Assembly (NCBI RefSeq): GCF_015169395.1
Contig: NZ_CP063458.1
Location: 1,054,001-1,118,000 of the forward strand
DNA: 64,000 bases
Direction of reading: 5' to 3'
Source: Humisphaera borealis
Lineage (GTDB): Bacteria > Planctomycetota > Phycisphaerae > Tepidisphaerales > Tepidisphaeraceae
Shown here: positions 47,179 through 57,137 of the stretch, piece by piece
Layout: each line of letters begins with the position of its first letter
How positions within the stretch are numbered: position 1 is the first letter of the stretch
Position numbers and translations under genes: made by a program
Notes under the pieces: generated by a model
What the model was told of the DNA's origin: nothing
Database searches by the model: none
The model's input: only the letters and a program-made list of their open reading frames with translations

Positions 47179-47400
47179 TCACGCGGCCAGCACGCTGGCG
47201 GGCCGAGTTTTGGCACGTTCAACGAACGCAATCAGGTCGGCCGGGTCGAATCGGACCGAACGCCCGATCTTGACGGCGGCAAGCTCGCCGCGGTCGACGA
47301 TGGTCCAGAGGGTCCGTGGCGAGATCGCTAGGAACGTGGCGGCCTCGCGGCTGGACATCAGTTTCTGCATGGGTCGGATACTGTTCTCGAGTAATCGCAT
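47179..47400 (-). CDS. Excisionase-like helix-turn-helix protein
   Basis: A 73-residue MerR-type winged helix protein. MSSREAATFLAISPRTLWTI followed by VKIGRSVRFDPADLIAFVER is the usual excisionase/DNA-binding domain (HTH_17). The ATG at 47400 has AGAGGA upstream; an internal ATG at residue 11 is less supported. It lies directly upstream of the integrase on the same strand, so it probably controls integration and excision of the element. Confidence 0.85.
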   Translation of the reverse strand: MRLLENSIRPMQKLMSSREAATFLAISPRTLWTIVDRGELAAVKIGRSVRFDPADLIAFVERAKTRPASVLAA

Positions 47401-48840
47401 GTGGGCATCCTCTCACACTTTTTGGTGCTGAAAAGGGTCGAGTGAGTCCGCGCCATGCAAACGACCACAGCAAGGTTCGAAGGTATTTTTACGAACTTCA
47501 GCCGCTGCCGCCAAGGGCGGAGGAATAGTTCGAGTGGGGTCTTGAACGCCTCGGTTCGCAGCTTGAAGTCGGCGATTGCGGTGGTCGATCAACGTACTGA
47601 GTTCACTTTCGGATCTCGGTGGAAGTCGATCGGACCAAATCAAAATCCGTGCCAGATCTCGTTCCGTAAGCGCAGGGCATTGGAGGCGCGCTATGGGGCG
47701 GCAACTTGGACTTACCCCTGAGCGCATTGACCACCACCCAGCGCGGAACGGTCGTGGCGACGGCATGCCGACAGCGCCTAAGTTGAGGTCTTTTGACTCG
47801 GTCGCCTGTCTTGTGATGGCGCAAGAAGTGTTCAGTTTTTCGGGGTTCAGAGATCCGTGTTCCTGGCATGGCCATTCGATTCTGGTGGTAGGCAATCCGG
47901 TGTTCGATATCGTGACTGTAGCGGACGCTACCAAAGTCTTCGACGGATGCAGCGTCCACATCCATCAGTCTCTCGATAATCCTCATGTGTGATCTGTCTT
48001 TTTCGGTTTGACGAGTCCGTATGGAGTATTCGGGAACCCGCCGAACTGATCGGTGTCTCCCTGCCTGGCCTCACAATCACTTAGCGTCTTCCGGCACCCA
48101 CGCCGGATGCTTACTCCGTCTCCTTCGGCTGGCGCAACGCGGAGTGGGTATCTCAGGTAGATTCTGTGAGTCCCGCCAATTGACTGGTAGCGATGGAACG
48201 GCGCGTGCTGAAGTGCAGCAGCACCGCTCGTCACAAAGACCTATCCAGAGGCCCAGTAGTCCGTTGGGTCTGCGCCAGCGCCTGCGATCGCACTGCCAGG
48301 CACGACGATGTACTTGTCGGTTGTTCCTGCTTCGGCCGTCGTGGATGCCGTCACCGAGACGCCGGGAATGTCACCAACTCGCAGGAAGCGGCAAAATGAC
48401 TTAGGGGCGCTATTAGCGCTTTGCGCCCCTTCAGTAAATCCCTTAGCGCGCCTCGAATGCCGTTCTTTTGGCCATCCAGAGCCAAATTGTTTTTCTTTCT
48501 TTCTTCATCCTCTCGTCAAGTTTGAACATGACGATGCCGCCTTTTGGTTGCGCGCGGGGCGGAGAAAGAGGCACGATGTGTCGCGAACCGGCGTTCGGGA
48601 TGACTGCGCGCGATTCGCCGAAACAATCGCAGAGGTCGGCAGAAGTTTTTTCCGCCCTGTTCGCAGTCGAGCGCTCTGCGACGAACGGCCTCGATCTGGC
48701 GATGGCGGAGAAATGAATCGGGCCAGGGTGGGAGGTATGGTTGTTCGTCGCCCATGGACGCTATAGCTTGGCAGACTTCCTTCCGCCGCTCCGCGTGATG
48801 CTCACACTCTCGGAAAACGATGAAACCTTGGCACGACGAC

Positions 48841-48873
48841 CGAGATGGCTGAGATGTCCGAGATGGCGAGGCT
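48841..48873 (+). repeat. Short GAGATG-type tandem repeat
   Basis: Three imperfect copies of a nine-base unit (GAGATGGCT, GAGATGTCC, GAGATGGCG) follow directly after one another. They lie 25 bp upstream of the CACACCT array, and may belong to the same control region. Confidence 0.5.
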
Positions 48874-48895
48874 CCCACGTCTCTCCGGTAGATGA

Positions 48896-49127
48896 CACAC
48901 CTTCTCACACCTTTCCCACACCTCCCGAAGAAAGGTCATTGAGCGCAAACTCTTGTTTTGTCTGGAATAAGGACTTCAATACACACCTTCCACATCTTTT
49001 CAAAGATCAAAGAGGAAGTAAAAGAGTAAGTATCTATATGGGGTAACATGGGACCCAAAAAAAGGTATTCAAGGTGTGGGTGAACAGCGTAACTCTCTGC
49101 CCAGCTGAAGCTTCGACGTTCACACCT
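48896..49127 (+). repeat. CACACCT iteron-like array in an AT-rich pocket
   Basis: CACACCT occurs at 48896-48902, 48906-48912 and 48917-48923, that is with starts 10 and 11 bp apart (one helical turn), then at 48982-48988, as its complement AGGTGTG at 49072-49078, and again at 49121-49127. The interval between is AT-rich for this genome (for example ATAAGGACTTCAATACACAC). Phased repeats beside an AT-rich stretch are what replication or partition control regions of plasmids and integrative elements look like. No replication gene is adjacent, so function is inferred only. Confidence 0.55.
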
Positions 49128-49318
49128 CCTCGCGAAGGTGCGTCAAAGGTGGAGATGTAGGTCAGTGGACGTTGGTCAACCCAGGATTGGACAGCGGCCC
49201 GGTCGTTCCCCATCTCTTCCCCCGCCCTCGCGGCTCCCACTATGTGCTGCGGTGATTACTGACCTTGCGGAGCGCCTGTGGCCAGCTGACGCGGCTGGAA
49301 CGACTTCTTGGGTCAGAA

Positions 49319-49543
49319 TCATGGTACCTTGAGCAGCAAAGCCCATCGCTCTTTCTGCGCCTCATAGGCTAACGTCCATTCACCAGGGGCAGCCTGACAG
49401 CGGGCATCACGATAATGCTCCGCCAACCGCAGCGGTTCTTTTGAGGGGCAGATCAATTCGGTCAATGGCGGGCCGTCGGCTACGAGACGCATCGTCGGAA
49501 GCGATGCAAGTAACGTGGGACTGATCTTCAGGGGAGCGCTCAT
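49319..49543 (-). CDS. Small hypothetical protein
   Basis: A 74-residue frame, MSAPLKISPTLLASLPTMRL, with a balanced composition and the aromatic-rich ending WTLAYEAQKERWALLL. There is no clear ribosome site and no family I recognise. Among the many frames of the island it is one of the more protein-like, but it could be chance. Confidence 0.3.
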   Translation of the reverse strand: MSAPLKISPTLLASLPTMRLVADGPPLTELICPSKEPLRLAEHYRDARCQAAPGEWTLAYEAQKERWALLLKVP

Positions 49544-50240
49544 AAAAACGGTGGCCTCGATACAGGTCTGGTCGGACGTTCCCGACCTTGAACATTGCGG
49601 CCGGATGCGCAGTCAAGCGTTACGGCATCTGGCTCGTACTATTTACCGGGTTAAGAATATCCTTCACCCCACGATTACGCCTACGAAACGGGGAGCTGGG
49701 AACATCCGACCGGTATCTTCAAAGTCCGCGTGAGGTGCCAATTCGCGGCGTGCAGCCGAATCAGATTAGCCTCTGTGCGGAGCGGAGAGCCGGAAGGCTT
49801 AGCGCGCCCCGCGTGGTGATCTGCGTGAGTTCGACCCCGCCTCTTACCCTTCTTCCCTCCGCCGATGGAAAGCCATGCCCTGATGACCTGCGGTCGTGCC
49901 GTACATGGCGGCCGTGTAGCTCGGTCGCAAACCAAGCCACGACGTAATAAGCCCTCGGAGACCGCACGATTGGCGTTCCGGCCGCGACACCAAGTGGACC
50001 ATCGCACTGAGCACCTGTGACTGGAGAACGCGCGGCCTCCAAAACTCTCCTGAGCCATCTCGAGCATCATGCCCCTGCCGCGAGCGCTTGGACCAACCGA
50101 ACCGAGAACGGACGTCCAGTGATAGGTGATGAACAGCGATAAATCCGCACGGTGGTCACTTTCCGGGCGTGATCCTTCGACACTTTCTGCGCCATCGCGA
50201 TCACAGCCCCATTTCCCCGTCCGACCTCAATCCATGAAGG

Positions 50241-50272
50241 AAGGCATTGGAACATCAATGTCCCAATGCCTT
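50241..50272. terminator. Long stem-loop in the island
   Basis: AAGGCATTGGAACA (50241-50254) pairs with TGTCCCAATGCCTT (50259-50272), a 14-bp stem with one mismatch and a four-base loop. It is far from any confident gene, so it may be a terminator of a lost gene, or a structural element of the island. Confidence 0.4.
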
Positions 50273-50560
50273 CGTCGTGATCCCAGTCTGAGTTCTCGTT
50301 CAGGTCCACCCCACACCTATCGCGATGGACGTCGCCGTTCGGGACTGTTGCTCCAAGACGTCTGATGATTCTGGCGGCTCGATCAACTCGCAGATGCTTC
50401 TGTCTTCCTCCCCTCCGCCGATTGCCGCGCGATTGATCCAAGAACAAAGATCGTACTTTGCCTGAGGTATGCGTATCAAAAGTCACTTCGACAAAGCGAT
50501 CCGTCGATTGGCGAAAGAACAGGCTCGAAAGTGCGAGTTCCTGCCATGGCATGCGACGCA

Positions 50561-50791
50561 TCAAGATCGCCCGTCGGCAAGGTTCTCGGAACGCAGGATC
50601 TCAATCCTCTTGCAAACGTCCACCCACTTCGGCCCGGCCAGTCGATGGAACGCCCACAGCCACCAACCGCCGCGAATCTTGATTCCGAAGTCGCTCGCTC
50701 GGTACGCCATTGGCTCGCCGCGAGCATCCCGCTTCCACTCAACGCCGACGCGATGAGCACGCGATTCGGTTACTGCTCTTTGAAAAAACAA
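50561..50791 (-). CDS. Small hypothetical protein, possibly 3'-truncated
   Basis: A 76-residue frame whose interior reads like a real protein (VGVEWKRDARGEPMAYRASD, then IKIRGGWWLWAFHRLAGPKW). It then stops just after ILRSENLADGRS. The Trp-rich core and charged turns set it apart from the shadow frames around it. It may be a fragment of a longer gene of the island. I do not recognise a family. Confidence 0.35.
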   Translation of the reverse strand: MFFQRAVTESRAHRVGVEWKRDARGEPMAYRASDFGIKIRGGWWLWAFHRLAGPKWVDVCKRIEILRSENLADGRS

Positions 50792-50846
50792 TGTAACTCA
50801 CTTCGTCCTGCCGAAGACTCCTGAGCCATTCAGGAAGGAGTCCTCC

Positions 50847-51375
50847 ATGAGGCCGAAAGGGAGTTCGGCGGTTCTGGAACAGCGACGCCGCGACGCGCTG
50901 GCCCTGCTGAAGCAGGGCATGAAGCCCGCCGCCGTCGCCAAGACGTTGCGCGTGTCGCTCGTGTCCATCGGTCGCTGACGGCAACTCGCGTCCGGCGGAG
51001 GAACCAAAGCGTTGGCGGCGAAACCGCAATCAGGTCGTCCGCCGAAGCTCGATGCGGCGAAGCGGAGCAAGATTGCCGGCCTGCTTCTGCTCGGGCCGAA
51101 GCATCACGGCTTCGATAACGACCTGTGGACACTGGACCGGATCGCACAAGTGATCCAACGGCACTTTTCGGTGAGCTACCACCCGAGCCAGGTCTGGCGA
51201 ATCCTGCTCTCGATCGGCTGGTCCTGCCAGAAGCCGCAGCGTCGGGCCAGGGAACGCAACGACGATGCGATCGAGCACTGGCGGCGAGCCGTCTGGCCGC
51301 GCATAAAAAAAGGCGCGAAAACACGTCAAAAGCGTGCTGTTTCTCGATGAGACGGGCCTGATGCTCCAGCCGTAA
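50847..51375 (+). pseudogene. IS630-type transposase remnant
   Basis: The N-terminal part of an IS630/Tc1-type transposase. It begins MRPKGSSAVLEQRRRDALAL with a helix-turn-helix (MKPAAVAKTLRVSLVSIGR). An in-frame TGA at 50976-50978 follows where relatives usually have Trp. The frame then continues KPQSGRPPKLDAAKRSKIAG and VWRILLSIGWSCQKPQRRA. A frameshift near 51320 moves reading to the frame of SVLFLDETGLMLQP, which holds the first Asp of the DDE triad, and a TAA ends it at 51375. The C-terminal half is absent. With three lesions it is dead. Confidence 0.75.
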
Positions 51376-51393
51376 ATCATCACCCTTCAGACT

Positions 51394-51593
51394 ATGAAGC
51401 TCATCCACGCCCTCCTGCTAACCGCGCTGCTCGCGTTACCCTTCCCAGGCCTTCGGACTGCCGCTCGTTGAATGCGTGTCCGACGCAGATGTGCCATCGG
51501 TGGCGAAGGCACATTCAGAGGGCGATTTGTGGTGGCAGCGGATGTTCTCGATGGCGTTCGACGGCCATGAGGTCGTGAAGGAGATCATCGCCC
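51394..51593 (+). pseudogene. Fragment of a secreted protein gene, frameshifted
   Basis: An ATG at 51394 starts a signal peptide (MKLIHALLLTALLALPF) that runs into a stop. A shift to another frame continues QAFGLPLVECVSDADVPSVA and LWWQRMFSMAFDGHEVVKEI up to the start of the Dabb frame. So this is a remnant of one exported protein with a single shift near 51448. I cannot name the family. Confidence 0.45.
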
Positions 51594-51836
51594 ATGATTC
51601 GTCACACCGTTGTCTTCCGACTCAAACATCCCGCAGCCTCTGCCGCCGAACGGGATTTCCTCAGAGCCGCGCGCGAGCTTGCAGGCATCCCTGGGGTACA
51701 ACACTTCGAGTGCTTGCGGCAGATCAGCGCCAAGAACCCCTTCACCTTTGGTCTCTCGATGGAGTTCGCCAATGCGGCGGCCTATAAGCGATACAGCGAC
51801 CATCCCGACCATGTGCGCTTTGTGCAGGAGCGTTGA
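51594..51836 (+). pseudogene. Dabb (stress-responsive alpha/beta barrel) gene, 3'-truncated
   Basis: An 80-residue product, MIRHTVVFRLKHPAASAAER, with the Dabb-family pattern (a beta-alpha-beta barrel; FGLSMEFANAAAYKRYSDHP, then HVRFVQER). Full-length relatives run about 15-20 residues further, usually continuing with Trp-x-Pro. Here the frame ends TGA right after FVQER, where the sequence turns into the giant surface-protein frame. So the gene was cut by the recombination that made the junction at about 51834. Dabb dimers usually bind small aromatic or stress metabolites. Confidence 0.7.
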
Positions 51837-54800
51837 CCCAACCGATTTCCAGTTAACCTTCTCCGGCGGCGTCAGCGCGGCGACAGCCGTCGCGGTCAAC
51901 CCGGTAAGCCCGTCGGTTTACAACGTGGCCGTCAGCGGGATCGCCGGCAGCGGAACGCTGGGATTAAATCTTGTGGATAACGGCACCATCCGTGACACGG
52001 CAGGACATTCGCTGCAAAGCAATGCCGCCACGGCTGGCTTATTCGCGAGTGAGACGACTTTCGCCGTTGGGTCCCGGCCGTTTACCGTGGCATCGGCAGA
52101 TGTGAACGGAGATAACAAACCCGACCTGATCACTGCAAATTTTGGAAGTGACAACGTTAGCGTTCTTCTGGGCAACGGCGATGGAACCTTCCAGGCGGGG
52201 ACGACTTTCGCAGTTGGTGACGGACCATATTGCGTCGCCGCCGATGTGAACGGTGACAATAAGCCAGACCTCGTTACCGCCAACTATCACAGCAAATCCG
52301 TCAGCGTTCTTCTGGGTAACGGAGACGGAACATTTCAGGCACAGAAGACCTTTGCAGTCGGGATCGGTCCGACGTCCGTGATCGTGGAAGACATGAACGC
52401 CGATGACAAGCCTGACATTGCAACCTCCAACTCGGTCGCCGGCACCGTTAGTGTCCTTCTGGGCAATGGAGACGGCAGTTTTGAAGCTCAGCTTACCTTT
52501 GCGGCCGGGCTCGACGCAGGTTCTTTGATCTCTGCGGATTTGAACGGCGACGACAACCCTGACCTGATTGCCACGAACTACTACAGTACCACAGTCAGCG
52601 TGCTTCTGGGCAATGGCGACGGCACCTTTCAGGCGAGGCAGGTGATCGCGGTTGGCTCCAGCACCGCTACAGTGACCTCGGCAGACGTTAACAATGATGG
52701 TAAGGCCGACCTGGTGACTGGTAACTGGGCAAGCGACACCATCAGCGTCCTACTGGGGAAGGGGGATGGAACCTTCCAAGCGGAGAAGACCTTCAACGTC
52801 TCCGAACCGTGGTACATCACATCGGTGGAAGTGGACGGCGACGGCAAGATCGACTTGATCGTCGTTGACGAGTTCAATGACAAAGTCAAGGTGCTTCTGG
52901 GAAACGGTGACGGCACATTCAAGGCGCAGAAGACTTACGATGCAGGATCTAGTCCAGTTTTAGTGGAGGTGGTCGACGTCAACGGCGATGCCAGGCTCGA
53001 CTTGATAACCGCCAACTTCAACAGCGACACTGTCAGCGTGCTGCTGAATAGCGGTAGAGGGAATTTCACGGGCCAGACTTACACGATCCAAGTCCCACCA
53101 TCGAACTCAGCGGTCTACACTGTCACCAGTCTTGGCGACTCGGCAGGGACTGTGACAGCCGCAGGACCTCGGAAGTTCAACGCCACGACGCTGCGCGCAG
53201 CAATTGCCGCAGCGAACTCCCATCTTGGGAACGATGCAATCGAGTTCGCTCCCGGGCTCAAGGGCATGATCACGTTGTCCACTGCGTTGCCTCAATTGTC
53301 TGACAATGTAGTTCTGAGGGGGCCTGGCGCATCGCTATTGACGGTGGCACGCAGCCCTTCGGAGGCCTCAAACTTCTCGATCTTCTTCCTCAATGCCGGC
53401 AAGACCGCGACCATCTCAGGTCTCGGGATTGCAAAGGGCACTGGTGTTCCCGTGGGGCCATCGGGCATCACAGCTGGCGGAGGCATCTTCAACAACGGAG
53501 CGCTGCGCATTACTGACTGTGTACTTACCGAGAACTCTTCGAAGTCGACCGGTGGCGGCATCTACAGCGCGGGGAACTTAACTGCCACTAACTGCACGTT
53601 TACTGGAAACTCCGCACAAGACGGTGGCGCGATTTACACTACCGGCACGGCAACCTCAACCCTTCAGAGTTGCAACCTCGCGGGCAATTGGACGGGCCAG
53701 GGCGGCCGTGGCGGCGGAATCTCCAACGGTGGGGCCCTCACCATAGATACCAGCCTTCTGGTCGCGAATTCGGCAGGCCGTGCCGGCACGGGAGGTGGCG
53801 TGTACAACGGCGGAAGCCTCGTCCTAAGAGGGTCAACTGTGGCCGGGAATGCGGCCCAACAGGGTGGTGGGATCTACCACGCGGGAAATGGCTCGTTCAT
53901 TGCATCCAACGCAATTGTGGCGATGAATCTCAAGGAAACATGCAACGTCAACGGACAGGTGACGGCAACTAACCCCGACGATCTCTTCGGTGCCTCGACC
54001 AGCACGGCCAGTTCTTTCAACCTCATCGGCACCGGCGGCTCTGCGGGCATGGCCAACGGTGTCAACCACAACATTGTTGGCGTCGATCCTGGTTTCCTTC
54101 TCAATCCAAGTTCGGGTGCCGACGGGATCCGAGCCACCGCCGACGATGGGCCCGGGAACTTCCGACTCCGGCCGGACTCGCGCGCCCTCAATGGTGGCGC
54201 GAATAATCTCGTCGCTCCCGGCATTACGATGGACATCGACGGACGTCCGCGAGTTGTCGACGGGACTGTCGATATCGGCGCCTATGAGATGAAACTGCTG
54301 CGCGTCAGCAGCAGTGCCACTGGCGGCAGTACCGGCCAGTCGTGGAGCAGTGCATTCCGAAGTCTGAGTGGCGCCTTGGGAGCGGCGAGTCCGGGCACCA
54401 ACGTCCTGGTGGAAGCCGGTACCTATCTACCCGGTACGGCCAGCGCTCGGAGTGCGTCATTCTCTCTCGGGGCCGGAGTGTCGGTATTTGGCGGATACGC
54501 TGGGAACAGCAATCCCCTGAACCCGAATCAGCGGGACATCTCCGGATTCAAGACAATCTTGTCGGGAGACATCGGCAGGCCGAACGATAACAGCGATAAC
54601 AGTTACCATGTCGTCACTGCCGTCAACGGCGGAGCTCCGATTGTGCTCGATGGTGTCACCATCACGGCAGGCAATGCCAACGATGCCAGTGCGCTGAACG
54701 GCAAGTTCGGCGGCGGATTGCTGATTATCGGTTCCTCGGCCGTGCTCCGCGATTGCCTCGTCAATCATAATTCTGCGCTCGGCAGCGGTGGTGGCATTGC

Positions 54801-56991
54801 GGCTCTGCTCGGGTCCAATGTCGACGTCAAGAACTCGGAAGTGAGTCAGAACAAGGCGGGCGTCGACGGCGGTGCGATGCACACCAGCGAGGGTGCCAGG
54901 CTGAGCATGACCGGCGGCAAGGCGATCGGCAATCTTGCCGGGGCGCTGGGCGGTATGCTCGGTGCCGGCGGACAGTCCAAGTTCGAGATAACCGGCGTCG
55001 ACGTCGCCGGCAACAAGGCCAAGGAAGGTGGCGCGATCTCCGTCAAGGAGAAGTCGTCCGGGATCGCCGATCAGTGCAAGATCAACGGCAATGAGGGCTC
55101 GGTCAACGGCGGCGGGTTCCGCATCAAGGACGAAGGAGCGGTCGACGTCAAGAACTCGGAAGTGAGTCAGAACAAGGCGGGCGTCGACGGCGGTGCGATG
55201 CACACCAGCGAGGGTGCCAGGCTGAGCATGACCGGCGGCAAGGCGATCGGCAATTTTGCCGGTGTATTCGGCGGCATGCTCGGTGCCGGCGGACAGTCCA
55301 AGTTCGAGATGACCGGCGTCGACGTCGCCAGCAACAAGGCCAAGGAAGGTGGCGCGATCGCGGTCAAGGAGAAGGCGTCCGGGATCGCCGATCAGTGCAA
55401 GATCAACGGCAATGAGGGCTCGGTCAACGGCGGCGGGTTCCGCATCAAGGACGAAGGAGCGGTCGACGTCAAGAACTCGGAAGTTAGTCAGAACAAGGCG
55501 GGCGTCGACGGCGGTGCGATGCACACCAGCGAGGGTGCCAGGCTGAGCATGACCGGCGGCAAGGGGATCGGCAATCTTGCCGGGGCGCTGGGCGGCATGC
55601 TCGGTGCCGGCGGCCAGTCCAGGTTCACGATGACCGGCGTCGACGTCGCCAGCAACAAGGCCAAGGAAGGTGGCGCGATCGCGGTCAAGGAGACGGCGTC
55701 CGGGATCGCCGATGAGTGCAAGATCAACGGCAATGAGGGCTCGGTCAACGGCGGCGGGTTCCGCATCAAGGACGAAGGAGCGGTCGACGTCAAGAACTCG
55801 GAAGTGAGTCAGAACAAGGCGGGCGTCGACGGCGGTGCGATGCACACCAGCGAGAACGCCAGGCTGAGCATGACCGGCGGCAAGGCGATCGGCAATTTTG
55901 CCGGTGTATTCGGCGGCATGCTCGGTGCCGGCGGACAGTCGAAGTTCGAGATGACCGGCGTCGACGTCGCCGGCAACAAGGCCAAGGAAGGTGGCGCGAT
56001 CGCAACGAACGAGGAGTCCGTGGGGGCCGTCACCCAGTGCCTTGTAAATGGGAACCAAGCCAGTGGCTTGGGAGGCGCACTGGCGGCTCTCGGCAGTTCA
56101 ACGTTGGGCGTGACTAACTCGACGCTCTCTGGAAATATGGCGGACAAGGGTGGTGCCATTGGCGTTAGTTCCATCAAACGCCTCTTTGTCGGTGCCTGCA
56201 CGATTGTTGGCAACACTGCTGCAGTCGGCGGAGGCATCGCAGGGCTAGGCGCTGCGATTGGACTCTTCAACGCGATCGTCTGCGGCAACTTTGGATTGCT
56301 GACCACCCTGCGATCGTCGGAATCGCCTTCCAACGACATCGAAGGAACGATAGGCTCCGACAGTTCATCGAACCTGGTTGGCGTGGGTGGTTCCGGAGGC
56401 ATTGTCAACGGCAAGAACGGCAACCTCGTCGGCATCACCCTCGCCCAGCTCAAACTCGGCCCCCTGGCCGACAACGGCGGCCCGACCCAGGCCATGGCCC
56501 TGCTCCCCGGCAGCATCGCCATCAACGCCGGCTCCAACGCCAAAGCCGTCGACGCCGCCGGCAAACCCATCGCGACCGATCAGCGCGGCACCGGCTTCGC
56601 CCGCATCGTCGGCGGAATCGTCGATGTCGGCGCGTTCGAAGTGCAATCGCCCGTCGTCACCGGCAAAGGCTCCGTCGCCGGCATTGTGTTCAAAGACCTC
56701 AACGGCAACCGCATCCAGGACGCCGATGAGTCAGGCGTCAAAGGCTGGCTCGTCTGGGCCGACCTGAACAAGGACGGCCGGCTCAACTACAACGAGCCCC
56801 GCACCGTCAGCAACGCCGGCGGTCAATACACCCTCACCAACGTCCCCACCGGCTACCAACTCGTCCGCTTGGAGAAGCGCACCGGCTGGCAACAGACCAT
56901 TCCCCGAGGCGGCGGCGCCCACGGCCCGACGATCCTCACAGACAAGCTGATCACCGGCTGGCATTTCGGCATCCGGCCGATTCTGGGATAA
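51832..56991 (+). pseudogene. Giant FG-GAP / beta-helix / SdrD-B surface protein, 5' end missing
   Basis: A frame of about 1,720 codons without a plausible start: it emerges directly from the Dabb gene and has no signal peptide. Order of parts: the end of an adhesin-type domain (VDPTDFQLTFSGGVSAATAV), six or seven FG-GAP/VCBS repeats with Ca-binding DVNGDNKPDL loops (52.04-53.07 kb), a right-handed parallel beta-helix (GGGIYSAGNLTATNCTF) closed by VDIGAYE (54.28 kb), a second beta-helix with 321-bp tandem repeats, closed by VDVGAFE (56.64 kb), and an SdrD B-like module (GSVAGIVFKDLNGNRIQDAD) to the stop. It is probably a cell-surface adhesin remnant; if expressed it needs a start in the upstream fusion. 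Confidence 0.75.
54820..55998 (+). repeat. 321-bp intragenic tandem repeats (107 residues)
   Basis: The sequence beginning GTCGACGTCAAGAACTCGGA recurs at 54820, 55141, 55462 and 55783, exactly 321 bp apart, giving three full units and about two thirds of a fourth. Units are almost identical at DNA level, differing at a handful of positions (for example IGNLAGALGG versus IGNFAGVFGG, alternating between units). Recent duplication or gene conversion is likely. Confidence 0.92.
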
Positions 56992-57137
56992 CGTCCGGCC
57001 GACGTATCCGCGGCCTTGTAACGAAGCCAACCGAGTACAAGCCGAAGCGGCATCGCGATTGGACTTTGAACCTTTTGCTTTTCTGGCACGTTTATTGGCG
57101 GCACGCTGGCCACGACGCAACGTTCACCTTTCCCATC

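Larger units (their letters stand above)
47401..50846. other. Gene-poor interior of the tRNA-Leu island
   Basis: About 3.4 kb in which no reading frame carries a recognisable domain. The many open frames on both strands have atypical, Arg/Ser-heavy compositions and overlap each other. Base composition is patchy and notably AT-richer around 48930-49070. Two small minus-strand frames (49319-49543 and 50561-50791) look more protein-like and are listed. The stretch probably is decayed element DNA plus a non-coding control region. Confidence 0.5.

Noticed and set aside
47180-47430. Candidate sigma-54 site TGGCACG near 47214
   Set aside because: The required GC is not at the right spacing, and the sequence lies inside the excisionase-like gene.
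47603-47986. 127-residue minus-strand frame in the island
   Set aside because: It overlaps two other frames of equal length on both strands, has no ribosome site, and no recognisable domain.
50067-50564. 165-residue minus-strand frame in the island
   Set aside because: Composition is irregular, no domain can be seen, and a long stem-loop interrupts it.
51610-51831. Start of the giant surface protein at 51610
   Set aside because: This part of the frame is the shadow of the Dabb gene in another frame; it has no signal peptide and no ribosome site.
54457-56058. 533-residue minus-strand frame with repeats
   Set aside because: It mirrors the 321-bp repeats of the giant surface protein, whose plus frame continues through flanking domains.
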